Positions 23,894 to 33,157 of a stretch of DNA of 64,000 bases are shown one piece after another. Origin of the DNA: Paractinoplanes rishiriensis (GTDB taxonomy: Bacteria > Actinomycetota > Actinomycetes > Mycobacteriales > Micromonosporaceae); contig NZ_BOMV01000063.1 of the NCBI RefSeq assembly GCF_016862375.1, forward strand, positions 62,001-126,000. The letters run 5' to 3'. The first letter of the stretch is position 1. Each line of letters begins with the position of its first letter. Position numbers and translations under genes: made by a program. The notes below the pieces were generated by a model, which was not told where the DNA came from, made no database searches, and saw nothing but the letters and a program-made list of their open reading frames with translations.

Positions 23894-24715
23894 TCAGAAG
23901 CGGTAGTGCAGAACGAAGCTCGCCATCCGGGACAACGTGGTGCTGTGCGAGATCAGCCGGTGGAACAGGCGCCAGTTCGCCGGGAAGTCGGCGACCTCGG
24001 GCTCGCGGCTGAGCACGATTTCCTTGACCAGCTTCAGTTTGGGGTGCCAGGACTCGGCCGCCCGGGCGTCGTCCATCCCGGGGAACCTGATCATCTTCGC
24101 GACCGATTTGGCGCCGAGCGCGTGCGTCGCCACCCAGACGGAGAACCGGGTGTAGGCGTTGAAGACCAGTTCGCCGCTGGGGAAGTGGTCGACGATCCGG
24201 TTCCACAGCGTCACCATTTCTTCCTCGTTGAGGAAGCCCATCAGGCCGTCAGCCACGATGATCACCGGCCGGTCGTTCGGGACGGCGTCGAGCCAGCCCG
24301 TGTCCCGCACGTCCGCGGCGATGACGTGCCCCTGGGAGGGCAGCGGGATCAGTTGCTTGCGGAAGGCGGTGACTGCGGGCAGGTCGACGTCGTACCACTC
24401 GACGCCGGCCGGGTCGCCCAGGCGGTTGAGCCTGGTGTCCAGCCCGGAACCCAGGTCGAGGCCGATCGCGTTCGGGTGACGGGCCAGGAAGTCCGCGGTC
24501 ACCTGATCCAGCTTCTTGGCCCGCAGCGCCACGCTGAGCTTGAGGTTGGTGTCCATCTTGAGCTTGCTGTAGTCGTAGTTGAGCGTGCGCACTATCTCGT
24601 CGGCCGCGGCATCGCCGAGGATGGGGCGCGGTGAGCGGTTGTCGACGGCTCGGGCGGACAGCGTCAGCCACAAGCTTTCCTCGATGGGCGTCAAGGTCGG
24701 CAGGGTGATGGACAT
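23894..24715 (-). CDS. Class I SAM methyltransferase (LCM/PPM-like)
   Basis: A 273-residue methyltransferase of the leucine-carboxyl-methyltransferase/polyketide O-methyltransferase-like family (PF04072 type). SAM-binding features are NAIGLDLGSGLDTRLNRL, then VEWYDVDLPAVTAFRKQLI and VIAADVRDTGWLDAV; VIIVADGLMGFLNEEEM is the usual later motif. ATG 24715 has GAGGGG 7 bases upstream. The substrate is probably a small molecule, but it sits in no biosynthetic cluster. It lies 118 bp beyond the stop of the large LuxR gene in the same direction. Confidence 0.87.
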   Translation of the reverse strand: MSITLPTLTPIEESLWLTLSARAVDNRSPRPILGDAAADEIVRTLNYDYSKLKMDTNLKLSVALRAKKLDQVTADFLARHPNAIGLDLGSGLDTRLNRLGDPAGVEWYDVDLPAVTAFRKQLIPLPSQGHVIAADVRDTGWLDAVPNDRPVIIVADGLMGFLNEEEMVTLWNRIVDHFPSGELVFNAYTRFSVWVATHALGAKSVAKMIRFPGMDDARAAESWHPKLKLVKEIVLSREPEVADFPANWRLFHRLISHSTTLSRMASFVLHYRF

Positions 24716-24833
24716 CGGATCGACCCCTCTGGTCGGCGGGTGGGACTTCGTGTGGTGTCGACAGCTTGGCCTCGCGACCGGGTGGAGAGCGTCAACCAGA
24801 GGATGGAGTACGGGGTGGAGCCCGCGCCGCGGA

Positions 24834-27788
24834 TCAGTCCAGGAGCCCGAGCGCGCGGCCACGGGCGACTGCCTGTGTGCGGCTGTGGACGCCGAGCTTG
24901 ACGTACACGTGAATTAAATGGGTCTTGATTGTGCTTTGCTCCACGAACAGGTCAGCTGCCATGGCGGCGTTGGAGCACCCGGCCGCGAGCAGCCGCAGCA
25001 CCTCCAGTTCCCGTTCCGTCAAAGCATCCACGAGGCCGGACGACGCCGGAATTTCGCGCGGCGACGTGCGCAGGTCGGCCAGGAGCGCAGCCATCGGCTC
25101 GCCCTCGTCCAGGAACGGCCGGGTGACGCCCTCCGGGTCGGCCTGGGCGACCGCCTCGGCCAGCGACCCGAGCGCCCCCGGCCGATCGCCCCGGGCATCG
25201 GCGAGCATCGCCCGCAGGATCGCCACCCGGAGCCTGAGCCAGCCCACTCCGTGCTCCTCGGCGAGCCGCGCGGCAGCGTTCAGGTGCATTTTTGCTTGTT
25301 GCAGCAGGGCGATGTCGCCGGTGGCGCGGCCGTGCGCGACGAGGATCCGCGCCGGAGTGACGAACGCGGCCTCGACGGCGGCGGCGCCGAACCGGAACAG
25401 GTCCGGCGGCGCGGTCGGTCCGACCGGAGCGGCCAGGATCAGCGCGACGGCGGTGGCCGTGTCGCCGCGGGCCAACGCCACCCGCGCTTCGGCCGCCTCC
25501 AGCATCCGCACCACCATCACGAACGGCGAGGGCCGGACGAGCGGCCCGACGTCGGCGAGCACCGCGTCCGCCGCCTCGACGTCGCCCCGGGCCAGATGCA
25601 GGCGGACCAGCGGCAGGCTCGCAAGCAGGAGCAGGGGCGGCGCGTTCCCGAATTCGCGCAGGGCGGCGATGCCGTCGGTGGCCAGCGGCAGGGCTGCGGT
25701 CACGTCGTCCGCGTCGAGCCGAAGCTCGGCCAGCACCGTCCGCAACCGCCCGAGGATCGAGGGCACGACGTGCTCGCCGGCCCAGGCCAGGGCCGCCTGG
25801 CCGGTGTCGAGCGCCCCCCGGCGGGCACCCCGCAGGCTCAGGACGGTGACCTGTTGGGTGGCCGCCGTCAGGGTGCCCTGGACCAGGCCGGCCGCCCGGT
25901 CCACGGCCGCCGCGTCCGCGAACGCCCGTTCGGCGCGGTCCAGGTCTCCCAGGGCGAGCGCGGCCTGCCCCAGACTGACGCCGGCGATGCCGCGGTAGGC
26001 CATGTCGTCCGGCGCGAGGTCGGCCAACGCCCGCTCCGCCCAGTCGATCGCGCGGTGGGGCGCGGTGTCCGGCACGACGGTGGACAGATACGCGCGGGTG
26101 GCGGCGACCGCGCCGCGGACGGGCCCGCCGTCGGCGGCGTCCAGCGCGGACTCGGCCGCCTCGAGCCAGGCGGCGGCGGGGTTCAGTTCGACCCGGTGCA
26201 CCAGAAGCCAGACCCGGGCGAGACAGAGCAACGGCCGAGCGCGTACGAGTGGCTCGCCCAGCTCGTCGAGCCAGCCCGCCAGCGTCCGGTGGATGCTCAT
26301 CGTCGCGAACATTTTCGGGATCAGCGCCTCGATCCAGGTCGCGGCGTCCGCGGCGGCACCGCCGGCCAGCGCGTGCCCGATCGCCTCCGGCAGCAACCCT
26401 TCCCGGCCGCACCAGCCGGCGACCCGCCGATGCAGCGCGGCCACCGCATCCGCACCCTCCTCCCGGGCCAGACGGGCCCGCAGCGCGTCGGCGAACAGGT
26501 GGTGGTAGCGGTACCACACCCGTTCGTCGTCCAGCGGCACCAGGAACAGGTTGGCCCGCTCCAGGTCCTCAAGCGTCTCCTGGCTGTCGCCTCCGCCCTC
26601 GGCCAGCAGGGCATCGCACAGCGGGGCACACAGCCGGTCGAGCACGCTGGTCGTCAGCAGGAAACGTCGCGTCGCCGGCGGTTGCCGATCCAGCACCTCG
26701 GCCAGCAGATAATCGGCGACCAGCCGGTGCCCGCCGGTGAATGCCGCCGCGAACGCGGCCGCGTCGGGCCGGTCGCGCATTGCCAGCCCGGCCAGCTGTA
26801 GCCCGGCCGCCCATCCCTCGGTGCGGTCGACCAGCATCGCCACCTGCTCCTCGGGCAGGCGCAGGCCCAGACCCGTGTCCAGGAACGCGGCCGCCTCGTC
26901 GACGCTGAAGCCCAGGTCGGTCGCCCGCACCTCGGCGAGCTGACGGCGGGCGCGCAGCCGCGGCAGGGGCAGCGGCGGGTCCTCGCGACTGGCGATCACC
27001 AGGTGCAGCGCCGGCGGCAGGTGGTCGAGCAGGAACGCGATCGCCTCGTGCACGGCTGGGTCGCGTACGAGGTGATAGTCGTCCAGCACCAGCACGCCGG
27101 GAGCGGGCAGCCTCGCCACGTCGTTCACCAGCTCGGTGACCACGGCCTCGGGTCGCAGCGACGGCGCGTCGAGCCAGGCCAGAGCCTTACGTCCGCAGGT
27201 AGGCGCGATCGCCTGACAGGCGGCGACAAGGTAGCGCAGCACCTGGTTGACCGTCTGGTCACGCTCGTCGAGCGCGAGCCAGCCGACGGGACGGTCCACC
27301 TGGGCGAGCCAGGCGGCCAGAAGGCTGGTCTTGCCGGCGCCGGCCGGGGCCGAGAGCAGCGAGCACCGCGCCACCGCCAGCCCGGCGTTGAGGTGGGCGA
27401 TCAAACGGGGACGCAGTACGAGGTCGGCCCTGGGCCGGGGAACGAACAGCTTGGTGGACAGCAGCATGACGCCGCCCCGGTCGGCCAGACCCGCCAGCTT
27501 CGCCGCCGCCTCGGCCAGCCGCTCCGGCGTGAGCTCGGCGGCCCGGCCCAGGTAGACCTTGTGCTTGCGGCCGGCGGCCGTGCGGTACGCGACCCAGTAG
27601 GCGCCGCCGCGCTGCCGGCGCTCCTTGCGTGCGGTGTACGCCCCGGCCGCCGACCGGAACGAGAACGAGCGGGCGGCGTCGTCGGCCAGCCAGGCGAACC
27701 ACTCGGGTGAGCCCACGGCCAGGCCGGGCGCCCCGACGGTCGCGGTCCCCTGGAGCAGCCCGCCTACCACTGCGGGGATCCGCGCCAT
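24834..27788 (-). CDS. Large ATP-binding LuxR (LAL/MalT-type) regulator
   Basis: A 984-residue regulator. Residues about 52-100 hold a basic module, RRQRGGAYWVAYRTAAGRKHKVYLGRA, like the AP2/integrase N-terminal DNA-binding fold. Walker A is SAPAGAGKTSLLAAW (146-160) and Walker B PGVLVLDDYHLV; sensor and winged-helix parts follow, then a long helical repeat region. The C-terminal LuxR helix-turn-helix is LTERELEVLRLLAAGCSNAAMAADLFVEQSTIKTHL. ATG 27788 is chosen as the first good methionine. Two potential DNA-binding ends on one STAND ATPase is notable. Targets are unknown; the methyltransferase gene downstream is a candidate. Confidence 0.9.
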   Translation of the reverse strand: MARIPAVVGGLLQGTATVGAPGLAVGSPEWFAWLADDAARSFSFRSAAGAYTARKERRQRGGAYWVAYRTAAGRKHKVYLGRAAELTPERLAEAAAKLAGLADRGGVMLLSTKLFVPRPRADLVLRPRLIAHLNAGLAVARCSLLSAPAGAGKTSLLAAWLAQVDRPVGWLALDERDQTVNQVLRYLVAACQAIAPTCGRKALAWLDAPSLRPEAVVTELVNDVARLPAPGVLVLDDYHLVRDPAVHEAIAFLLDHLPPALHLVIASREDPPLPLPRLRARRQLAEVRATDLGFSVDEAAAFLDTGLGLRLPEEQVAMLVDRTEGWAAGLQLAGLAMRDRPDAAAFAAAFTGGHRLVADYLLAEVLDRQPPATRRFLLTTSVLDRLCAPLCDALLAEGGGDSQETLEDLERANLFLVPLDDERVWYRYHHLFADALRARLAREEGADAVAALHRRVAGWCGREGLLPEAIGHALAGGAAADAATWIEALIPKMFATMSIHRTLAGWLDELGEPLVRARPLLCLARVWLLVHRVELNPAAAWLEAAESALDAADGGPVRGAVAATRAYLSTVVPDTAPHRAIDWAERALADLAPDDMAYRGIAGVSLGQAALALGDLDRAERAFADAAAVDRAAGLVQGTLTAATQQVTVLSLRGARRGALDTGQAALAWAGEHVVPSILGRLRTVLAELRLDADDVTAALPLATDGIAALREFGNAPPLLLLASLPLVRLHLARGDVEAADAVLADVGPLVRPSPFVMVVRMLEAAEARVALARGDTATAVALILAAPVGPTAPPDLFRFGAAAVEAAFVTPARILVAHGRATGDIALLQQAKMHLNAAARLAEEHGVGWLRLRVAILRAMLADARGDRPGALGSLAEAVAQADPEGVTRPFLDEGEPMAALLADLRTSPREIPASSGLVDALTERELEVLRLLAAGCSNAAMAADLFVEQSTIKTHLIHVYVKLGVHSRTQAVARGRALGLLD

Positions 27789-27974
27789 CCCGACCGCCCC
27801 GATCTGGCGAGTGAGTACCCAACGTACCCAACGGCCCGCAGCCGGTCGAGGGCATCGATCGAGCCGGCTCGAAGCTGATGATCCGCAGACACTGCGCGTG
27901 GCGGCGAGTGTGTTCAGCAGGTTCGATGTTTTGACCCGCGGCAAGCAAGGGCGCGGTCTCGATCGTTGCGATGG

Positions 27975-28463
27975 TCAGGAGGCGCGGACGGCGCGGTCTC
28001 GGCAGCGGTCCAGGACCACCAGTTTCAGTTGGTCACCGAAATTGCGGGCGATCGCGTTGCCGGACAGCCAGCATACGTTCCAGGCGGCCTTGACCGGGTC
28101 GGGGTCCAGCGCCCCGGCGATCGCCCGTACCGCGTTCACCTGGGTCAGGAACCGCTCGGCGGCTGGTGTGGACGAGGCGGCCAGGCGGTCGCGCAGCTCG
28201 GTGACCAGGGTTTCCAGCTCGGTGACCAGGCCGGGACGCGGAGCGGGAGGTGCGCCGGTCGCGAGTCCGGTGCGCAGGGTCGTCAGTGCCTCGGCCACCG
28301 GCGGGTGGTCGCCGGCGCCGGTGTGCACCGCCACCAGCTCGGCGGTCAGCACGGTCACCCGGGCCAGCGCGTCGGGGCCGGGGTGGTCGATGAGGTCGCG
28401 CAGTTCCGGGTCGGCCAGGGCGGGGTGGTCCTCCTGGCCCGCTGGCACGACGTGGTGGGACAT
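27975..28463 (-). CDS. Hypothetical helical protein, 162 aa
   Basis: Begins MSHHVVPAGQEDHPALADPELRDLIDH and is mostly helical and acidic, with LVTELETLVTELRDRLAAS as a possible coiled segment and a conserved-looking end, AWNVCWLSGNAIARNFGDQLKLVVLDRC. No membrane segment or signal peptide. ATG 28463 has GGAAGGCGAG just upstream. Third-position GC is strong. It is divergent from the next gene with only 32 bp between, so the two promoters overlap. Not recognised. Confidence 0.65.
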   Translation of the reverse strand: MSHHVVPAGQEDHPALADPELRDLIDHPGPDALARVTVLTAELVAVHTGAGDHPPVAEALTTLRTGLATGAPPAPRPGLVTELETLVTELRDRLAASSTPAAERFLTQVNAVRAIAGALDPDPVKAAWNVCWLSGNAIARNFGDQLKLVVLDRCRDRAVRAS

Positions 28464-28483
28464 TTTCTCGCCTTCCGGTCGGC

Positions 28484-28489
28484 TACCTT
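28484..28489 (+). promoter_or_regulatory. -10 element for a probable leaderless mRNA
   Basis: TACCTT ends 6 bases before ATG 28496, and no ribosome-binding site separates them. This spacing is that of leaderless transcripts, which are frequent in actinomycetes. Confidence 0.5.
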
Positions 28490-28495
28490 GATGCG

Positions 28496-28978
28496 ATGGA
28501 TCCGGTGCGGGCACTCGACGACAGCATTCTCGTCGAACGCCACCTGTTCGGGCTGATGGACCTCGACGTGGCGGGCACGCCTTCGCCGTGGCCGCGGGGG
28601 CCGATGCCGCCGGAGCTCGACGTGTGGGTGCAGGCCAACCGCATCGACCTGCGCAGCACGGGCGAGGATCACGAGGCGGCGGTACGCCTGGAAGCCTGGG
28701 ACGCGCCGCCCGAGCCGCCCCGCGGTGACGACTGGAACGAGTGGACGGACGACGGCGAAACCGAGGTCGCGTTCACGTCCGCCGAGGTGCAGCTGTGGAC
28801 CCTCACCAGCGGGCCGTCCGGGTCCGCGTTGGTGCTCGGGCCCCCGGCGTACATCTATGGGTTGAGGGTTTTCAGCCGCGGTCATGACGTGGTGGCCGAG
28901 CTGACCCACGACGGCTCGGACATTCCCGACGGCACCGAGCAGTACGTGTTGCAGTTCCGCCCGCTGCGCCCGATCTGA
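28496..28978 (+). CDS. Hypothetical acidic protein, 160 aa
   Basis: Soluble 160-residue protein starting MDPVRALDDSILVERHLFGLMDLD, with acidic and aromatic segments such as DDWNEWTDDGETEVAF and a beta-rich end YIYGLRVFSRGHDVVAELTHDG. No domain recognised. Divergent from the 162-residue protein gene; probably leaderless (see the -10 element). A terminator hairpin overlaps its stop codon. Confidence 0.65.
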   Translation: MDPVRALDDSILVERHLFGLMDLDVAGTPSPWPRGPMPPELDVWVQANRIDLRSTGEDHEAAVRLEAWDAPPEPPRGDDWNEWTDDGETEVAFTSAEVQLWTLTSGPSGSALVLGPPAYIYGLRVFSRGHDVVAELTHDGSDIPDGTEQYVLQFRPLRPI

Positions 28979-28990
28979 GCGCAGCGGGCG
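28958..28990. terminator. Perfect 12-bp stem terminator over the stop codon
   Basis: CGCCCGCTGCGC (28958-28969) and GCGCAGCGGGCG (28979-28990) with a 9-base loop that ends inside the stop codon of the upstream gene. It separates two convergent genes and probably acts on both. Confidence 0.8.
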
Positions 28991-28999
28991 GACCGGGCA

Positions 29000-30448
29000 T
29001 TACTCCGTGCCGTCACCGCAGTCGACGATCTCGTCGTCCGGCGGGACCGGCGTTCCGGTCGGCGGTGCGGGCGCGGACCCGGAGGCCCCGAATATCCGCA
29101 CGTAGAACGGGTCGCTGTCGAGAATCCGGTCGTTGCCGTACCAGACGCCCAGCCGGCGGCCGGCCTCCTGGTTGTCGTAGGCGGGGATCGGTCGTACGGC
29201 GAAATGGTTCTTGTACTGCGCGCCGTCGTACTTGTACCGGGCGGCGCCCTCGTAGGTGCACGCGAACGCGTATTCGTCGCAGTCCTGGCCCAGGTCGGAG
29301 TATCCCGGCCACTGGCTGCGGCAGAACGCCGTCGCCTCGGCGCGGTTGGCCTTGCGCCGCGACTTGTCGTGGTAGAGCCGGTGCAGCGGGTCGGACGCCG
29401 ACTCGCCGGCGAGCTGCTTGCCGGCCAGCAGCGGCTGGGTGTCGGCCGGGAAGTTCTGCGCGTTGTAGATGTTCCAGGCCGAGTAGCTGACCTCGCTGTC
29501 GGTGACCGAGTAGCTCAGCCACGGCATGGTGCGGTCGAAGATCGACCCTTCCTTGTACGGCAGGTAGGTGGCCGAGTCGAACCGCATCCCGCCCTCGGGC
29601 AGGTCGCCGCTGGCGTCGGTGAAGCCGGACAGGTCGACCTCGTAGTGCATCCGGAACACGCCGGTCGCCTTCTGCTCGCCCAGCGCCGGATCCGGTGCCG
29701 AGGCCGGCGACACCAGTTGCAGCTTCGCGACCGGGTCGGCGAGCCAGGACACGAACGACGAGTCCCGGCTGCTCGGCGACCCCGGCGCGCAGCCACCGGT
29801 CCCGCCGCCGGAACACCGGATCTCGACCTCGAAGTCGGAGCTGGTCCGCAGGAACACGCCGGTCGCGACCAGCCCGTCCAGGATGAAGTCGAAGTCGGCG
29901 GTGCGCTCGCCCTGCTTGCCGTACCCGATGGTCATGGCCGTGGCCGCGTAGGCACCGACCGGCCGGCAGCCCGGCGGGAACAGCGTGCACTCGATGGCGA
30001 TGCCGCTGACCGCGGTCTTCTGGCAGTACGCGAAGTGGTTCTTGATCCAACCCTCGGTCCGGCTCGCGTTGCTGTTGTCCCGGCACTCCGACCGGGTGAT
30101 GTAGTCATACGGGAACGTGGTCTGCGTGGTGATGTCGCCGGTGTCGGCGAACTTCTCACTCCGCGTGCCGTACTCGGCCGTCGGCTTGGTGCGCTGCGGC
30201 AGCGTGTCATCGCCCGGCGCCACGCCGAGCCGGTCCAGGTTGCCGTCCCGCAGCAGGGTCTCGACCATCCGCTTCGGGTTGTCCACCAGCGCCGGGTCGT
30301 CGGTCTGATAGGTGATGACCGTCCTGGTGACCTTGTTGTCACCGGGTGCCGGTGCCGCGCTGACCGGCGTGCCGGTGCTGAAGATCAGCCCGCCCCCGGC
30401 GGCCACCACGACCAATGCTCGTACGAATCTTTTTCCGTTGGTCCACAC
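29000..30448 (-). CDS. Secreted protein with NucA/NucB DNase domain
   Basis: A 482-residue exported protein. It begins VWTNGKRFVRALVVVAAGGGLIF with cleavage near VSA. A long extracellular part (residues about 30-330) with several cysteines precedes a C-terminal NucA/NucB-like nuclease domain: CDEYAFACTYEGA at residues 390-402 matches the DEYPFASTYEG signature that carries the catalytic acids, and FAVRPIPAYDNQEAGRRLGVWY follows. GTG 30448 has GGGAGAG upstream and a consensus-like promoter lies about 140 bp away. Likely degrades DNA outside the cell; the role of the large N-terminal part is unknown. Confidence 0.75.
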   Translation of the reverse strand: MWTNGKRFVRALVVVAAGGGLIFSTGTPVSAAPAPGDNKVTRTVITYQTDDPALVDNPKRMVETLLRDGNLDRLGVAPGDDTLPQRTKPTAEYGTRSEKFADTGDITTQTTFPYDYITRSECRDNSNASRTEGWIKNHFAYCQKTAVSGIAIECTLFPPGCRPVGAYAATAMTIGYGKQGERTADFDFILDGLVATGVFLRTSSDFEVEIRCSGGGTGGCAPGSPSSRDSSFVSWLADPVAKLQLVSPASAPDPALGEQKATGVFRMHYEVDLSGFTDASGDLPEGGMRFDSATYLPYKEGSIFDRTMPWLSYSVTDSEVSYSAWNIYNAQNFPADTQPLLAGKQLAGESASDPLHRLYHDKSRRKANRAEATAFCRSQWPGYSDLGQDCDEYAFACTYEGAARYKYDGAQYKNHFAVRPIPAYDNQEAGRRLGVWYGNDRILDSDPFYVRIFGASGSAPAPPTGTPVPPDDEIVDCGDGTE

Positions 30449-30589
30449 AGTTCTCTCCCCCGATTGTTCTGTGCTGGCACTTTCCGGAACGGAAATACGC
30501 ACGGGGGCCGTCGACGGCATGCCAAAAGGACGGCAGGCAGAAGGAACGTGTTGCGGCGGATCCCCCGTGTCGCACGCTAACAGGTACGT

Positions 30590-30618
30590 ACCCTAGCCAG
30601 GGTAATTGGTTCGGTCAA
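30590..30618 (-). promoter_or_regulatory. Consensus-like promoter of the nuclease gene
   Basis: On the minus strand TTGACC (complement 30613-30618), a 17-base spacer and TAGGGT (complement 30590-30595) form a good vegetative-type promoter. It implies an untranslated leader of about 135 bases before GTG 30448. Confidence 0.6.
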
Positions 30619-30662
30619 TGCCAAAACGACCGTTAATTGTCGATCAAAGGCCTGGCCAGGGA

Positions 30663-32027
30663 CTACGGGCAGGCCGGGGCGGCAAAGCCGGCGTGTGCGC
30701 CGCGGGTGAAACGGCAACCGAATTCCGGCGCCGCCACCACGCGCGGGTTGCGAATCGCGTCGCCGGGCGGGCGGTGGCCGGTTCTGATCCACTTCGTCAG
30801 GTCGTTGAAGCCCTCGATCAGCTCGGCCTGGGTGAATTCGCAATGGCCGTTGCCGCGAATGGCCCGGGAGACGAACAGCCGGGATTTTCCGTTGCGGGCG
30901 GCTCGTTCGGCGTACTCCTGCTCCATGGAAATGGGCACGAACAGGTCACCGATGGTGTGCAGGGAGAGGACCGGCACGCGCGGTGCACCGTCCACCCGCG
31001 GAATGCCGTTCAGGCCGCGGTCGGCGCGGGCGGTGCGGTGGACCCGGAGCACCTCGCGGTTGAGCCGCCACTCGGCCGCGGTCGGCAGCCACTGGTCGGT
31101 GCTGCGATAGAAGGTGTGCCGGTTGTCGGTGACGTTGCCGGGCGCGATGTTCGCGGTGCCGCCGCTGAGGCCGGGGTAGAGGCCGAACAGGAACGGCTGG
31201 CCGGTCAGCGGCGGGCCGGACGGCGCCGCGCTCCAGTAGGCGAACGCGCCGTCGAAGCCGGGCCGCTCGCCGCCGCTGCGCCGCTCCACGACGGCCGACC
31301 AGGTGCGACCGGCCGGGGTGAGCGGGCCGAGCGCCGGCTTTATCGTGGCCAGCTGGGCGGCGTACCGGGCCGGGTAGTCGGCGGCGGGGGAGAGCGGGAA
31401 CTCGATGTCGACTCCGGCCAGCGCGGCCGCCGTCACGTTGGCGTCCAGGAAGTAGTCGAACAGTTCGGTGTCGCCCAGCACGCCGCAGTACGGCATGGCG
31501 CCGTCGAAGGCGCGCGGGTAGGTCTCGATCGCCACCGCGGTGACGTGCCCGCCCATCGACGCGCCGGACATGATCACCGAGCCGGCCGGGTGGCCGGTCA
31601 CCTCGCGGAAGAGCCGGATCAGCGCGTACGAGTCGCGGACGCCCTGGCCCACGTCGTAGCCGTTGGTGGCGTAGCTGGAGGCGGCCCACGCGTAGCCCTC
31701 GGCGAGGTAGTGCGCGCGCAGTTCGGGGTTGCTCACGTACACCGTCGTGCCCTGGCCGCGGTAGCCGTGCGCGTACACCACCAGCTTGCCGTTCCAGCGC
31801 TGCGGCACCTCGATCCGGTACGCGGCACCGTCCCGGATGCCGGTGTAGGCGCGGGCGCCGTCGAGCGGGGTGAACGAGCAGTCCGGATCGGTGATCAGGT
31901 AACCGGGCTGAGTGGGGCTGGGTACCGGTGCCTCGCACAGCGCGGCTGCCTGTGCGGGTGCGGGCGCGGCGGCCAGCGAGACGACGAGAGCGAAAGCCGT
32001 GGCGGCGTACTTCCACCTGTTGGTCAT
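30663..32027 (-). CDS. Secreted alpha/beta-hydrolase
   Basis: A 454-residue exported esterase- or lipase-like protein. The signal peptide ends near AQA (residue 27). KLVVYAHGYRGQG is the oxyanion-hole strand, SGASMGGH places the nucleophile at Ser157, and HTIGDLFVP supplies the probable acid; GNGHCEF carries the likely catalytic histidine. ATG 32027 has GGGAGGT upstream. It follows the LacI regulator gene by 46 bp on the same strand and may be read with it. Substrate unknown; similar actinomycete proteins act on polyesters or phenolic esters. Confidence 0.8.
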   Translation of the reverse strand: MTNRWKYAATAFALVVSLAAAPAPAQAAALCEAPVPSPTQPGYLITDPDCSFTPLDGARAYTGIRDGAAYRIEVPQRWNGKLVVYAHGYRGQGTTVYVSNPELRAHYLAEGYAWAASSYATNGYDVGQGVRDSYALIRLFREVTGHPAGSVIMSGASMGGHVTAVAIETYPRAFDGAMPYCGVLGDTELFDYFLDANVTAAALAGVDIEFPLSPAADYPARYAAQLATIKPALGPLTPAGRTWSAVVERRSGGERPGFDGAFAYWSAAPSGPPLTGQPFLFGLYPGLSGGTANIAPGNVTDNRHTFYRSTDQWLPTAAEWRLNREVLRVHRTARADRGLNGIPRVDGAPRVPVLSLHTIGDLFVPISMEQEYAERAARNGKSRLFVSRAIRGNGHCEFTQAELIEGFNDLTKWIRTGHRPPGDAIRNPRVVAAPEFGCRFTRGAHAGFAAPACP

Positions 32028-32073
32028 GGAGTTACCTCCCGGTAACGATCCAACGACCGGGCATCGAGCGGTG

Positions 32074-33102
32074 TCAAGGGCCGGGCGGAGGAGCCGTGCT
32101 CGCCCGCTCGACCAGGATCGTCGGCACCAGGTCGGTGCCGGGCCCGGTGCGCTCGGCCCGGATCTTCGCCAGCAGGCCCTGTACGCAGCGGCGGCCCACC
32201 TCGGCGAAGTCCTGGTGCACCGTGGTCAGCGGCGGCAGGTAGGAGGCGGCGTCCGGGATGTCGTCGAAGCCGACCACGCTCACGTCCTCGGGCACCCGGC
32301 GGCCGCGCTCGTGCAGGGCGCGCAGCACGCCGAGCGCCATCTGGTCGTTGGCCGCGAAGATCGCGGTGCAGTCCGGCTCGGCGGCCAGCCGCAGGCCGGC
32401 CTCGTAGCCGGACGCGGCCGACCAGTCGCCGCGTTGGATCGGCGGCACCGGGCGGCCGGCCTCCTCGAGCACCTGCCGCCAGGCGAGGGCGCGGCGCTCG
32501 GACGAGAACGACTCGGCCGGGCCGGTCACGTGCCACACCGTTCGGTGGCCGAGGCCGAGCAGGTGCCGGACCGCCTGCCGGGCGCCGTCGGCCTGGTCGG
32601 TGTCGACCACCGGGTAGCGGTCGCCGGCGTCCGAGTCGACCACCACCACCTGCACGCCGGGCGGCAGCGTCAGGTTGGTGGCGTCCAGCAGGTGCACCTC
32701 CATGATCACCACGACCCCGTCCACGGCCAGCTCGCCGAGCCGGGTGAACGCGCCCAGCACGCCGTCCTGGGTGGGCGCCGCCACCGGGATCAGCGTGATC
32801 GCGTACCCCTCCAGCGCGGCCTGGGTGGCGATCGCCTCGACGGTCCGGCTGTTGCCGGTGGTGGACAGCGTGAACAGGATGACGCCGATGGTGCGGAACT
32901 CGCCGCGCTTGAGCGCCCGGGCCGCGCTGTTCGGCCGGTAGCCCAGCTCGCGCATGGCGTCCAGCACCTGCCGGCGGGTGGACTCGACCACGCCGGGATG
33001 GCCGGTGGAGACCCGGGACACGGTCTGCGACGAGACACCGGCGAGACGGGCCACGTCGGCCATCGAGACGCCGCGCGAGCGGCTCCTTGACGATCCCTGC
33101 AC
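32074..33102 (-). CDS. LacI-family repressor of the galactoside operon
   Basis: A 342-residue regulator. The helix-turn-helix is MADVARLAGVSSQTVSRVSTGHPGVVESTRRQVLDAM (from residue 14) with the hinge helix PNSAARALKRG; the rest is a periplasmic-binding-like sugar domain (VVGFDDIPDAASYLPPLTTVHQDF). GTG 33102 gives a short basic arm before the helix-turn-helix; ATG 33063 is possible. It is divergent from the permease-permease-binding protein-GH42 operon, and two perfect palindromes of LacI type fill the gap. It should release on binding a galactoside or its product. Confidence 0.92.
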   Translation of the reverse strand: MQGSSRSRSRGVSMADVARLAGVSSQTVSRVSTGHPGVVESTRRQVLDAMRELGYRPNSAARALKRGEFRTIGVILFTLSTTGNSRTVEAIATQAALEGYAITLIPVAAPTQDGVLGAFTRLGELAVDGVVVIMEVHLLDATNLTLPPGVQVVVVDSDAGDRYPVVDTDQADGARQAVRHLLGLGHRTVWHVTGPAESFSSERRALAWRQVLEEAGRPVPPIQRGDWSAASGYEAGLRLAAEPDCTAIFAANDQMALGVLRALHERGRRVPEDVSVVGFDDIPDAASYLPPLTTVHQDFAEVGRRCVQGLLAKIRAERTGPGTDLVPTILVERASTAPPPGP

Positions 33103-33123
33103 GCGGTGAAACTATCACCCCCG

Positions 33124-33139
33124 ATGTTTACGTAAACAT
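33124..33139. promoter_or_regulatory. LacI-type operator O1
   Basis: ATGTTTACGTAAACAT is a perfect 16-bp palindrome centred on CG, as expected for LacI-family proteins; flanking G and C extend it to 18 bp (33123-33140). It lies 21 bp from the lacI-type start. Confidence 0.85.
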
Positions 33140-33157
33140 CGCACCGACGTGACGGCC

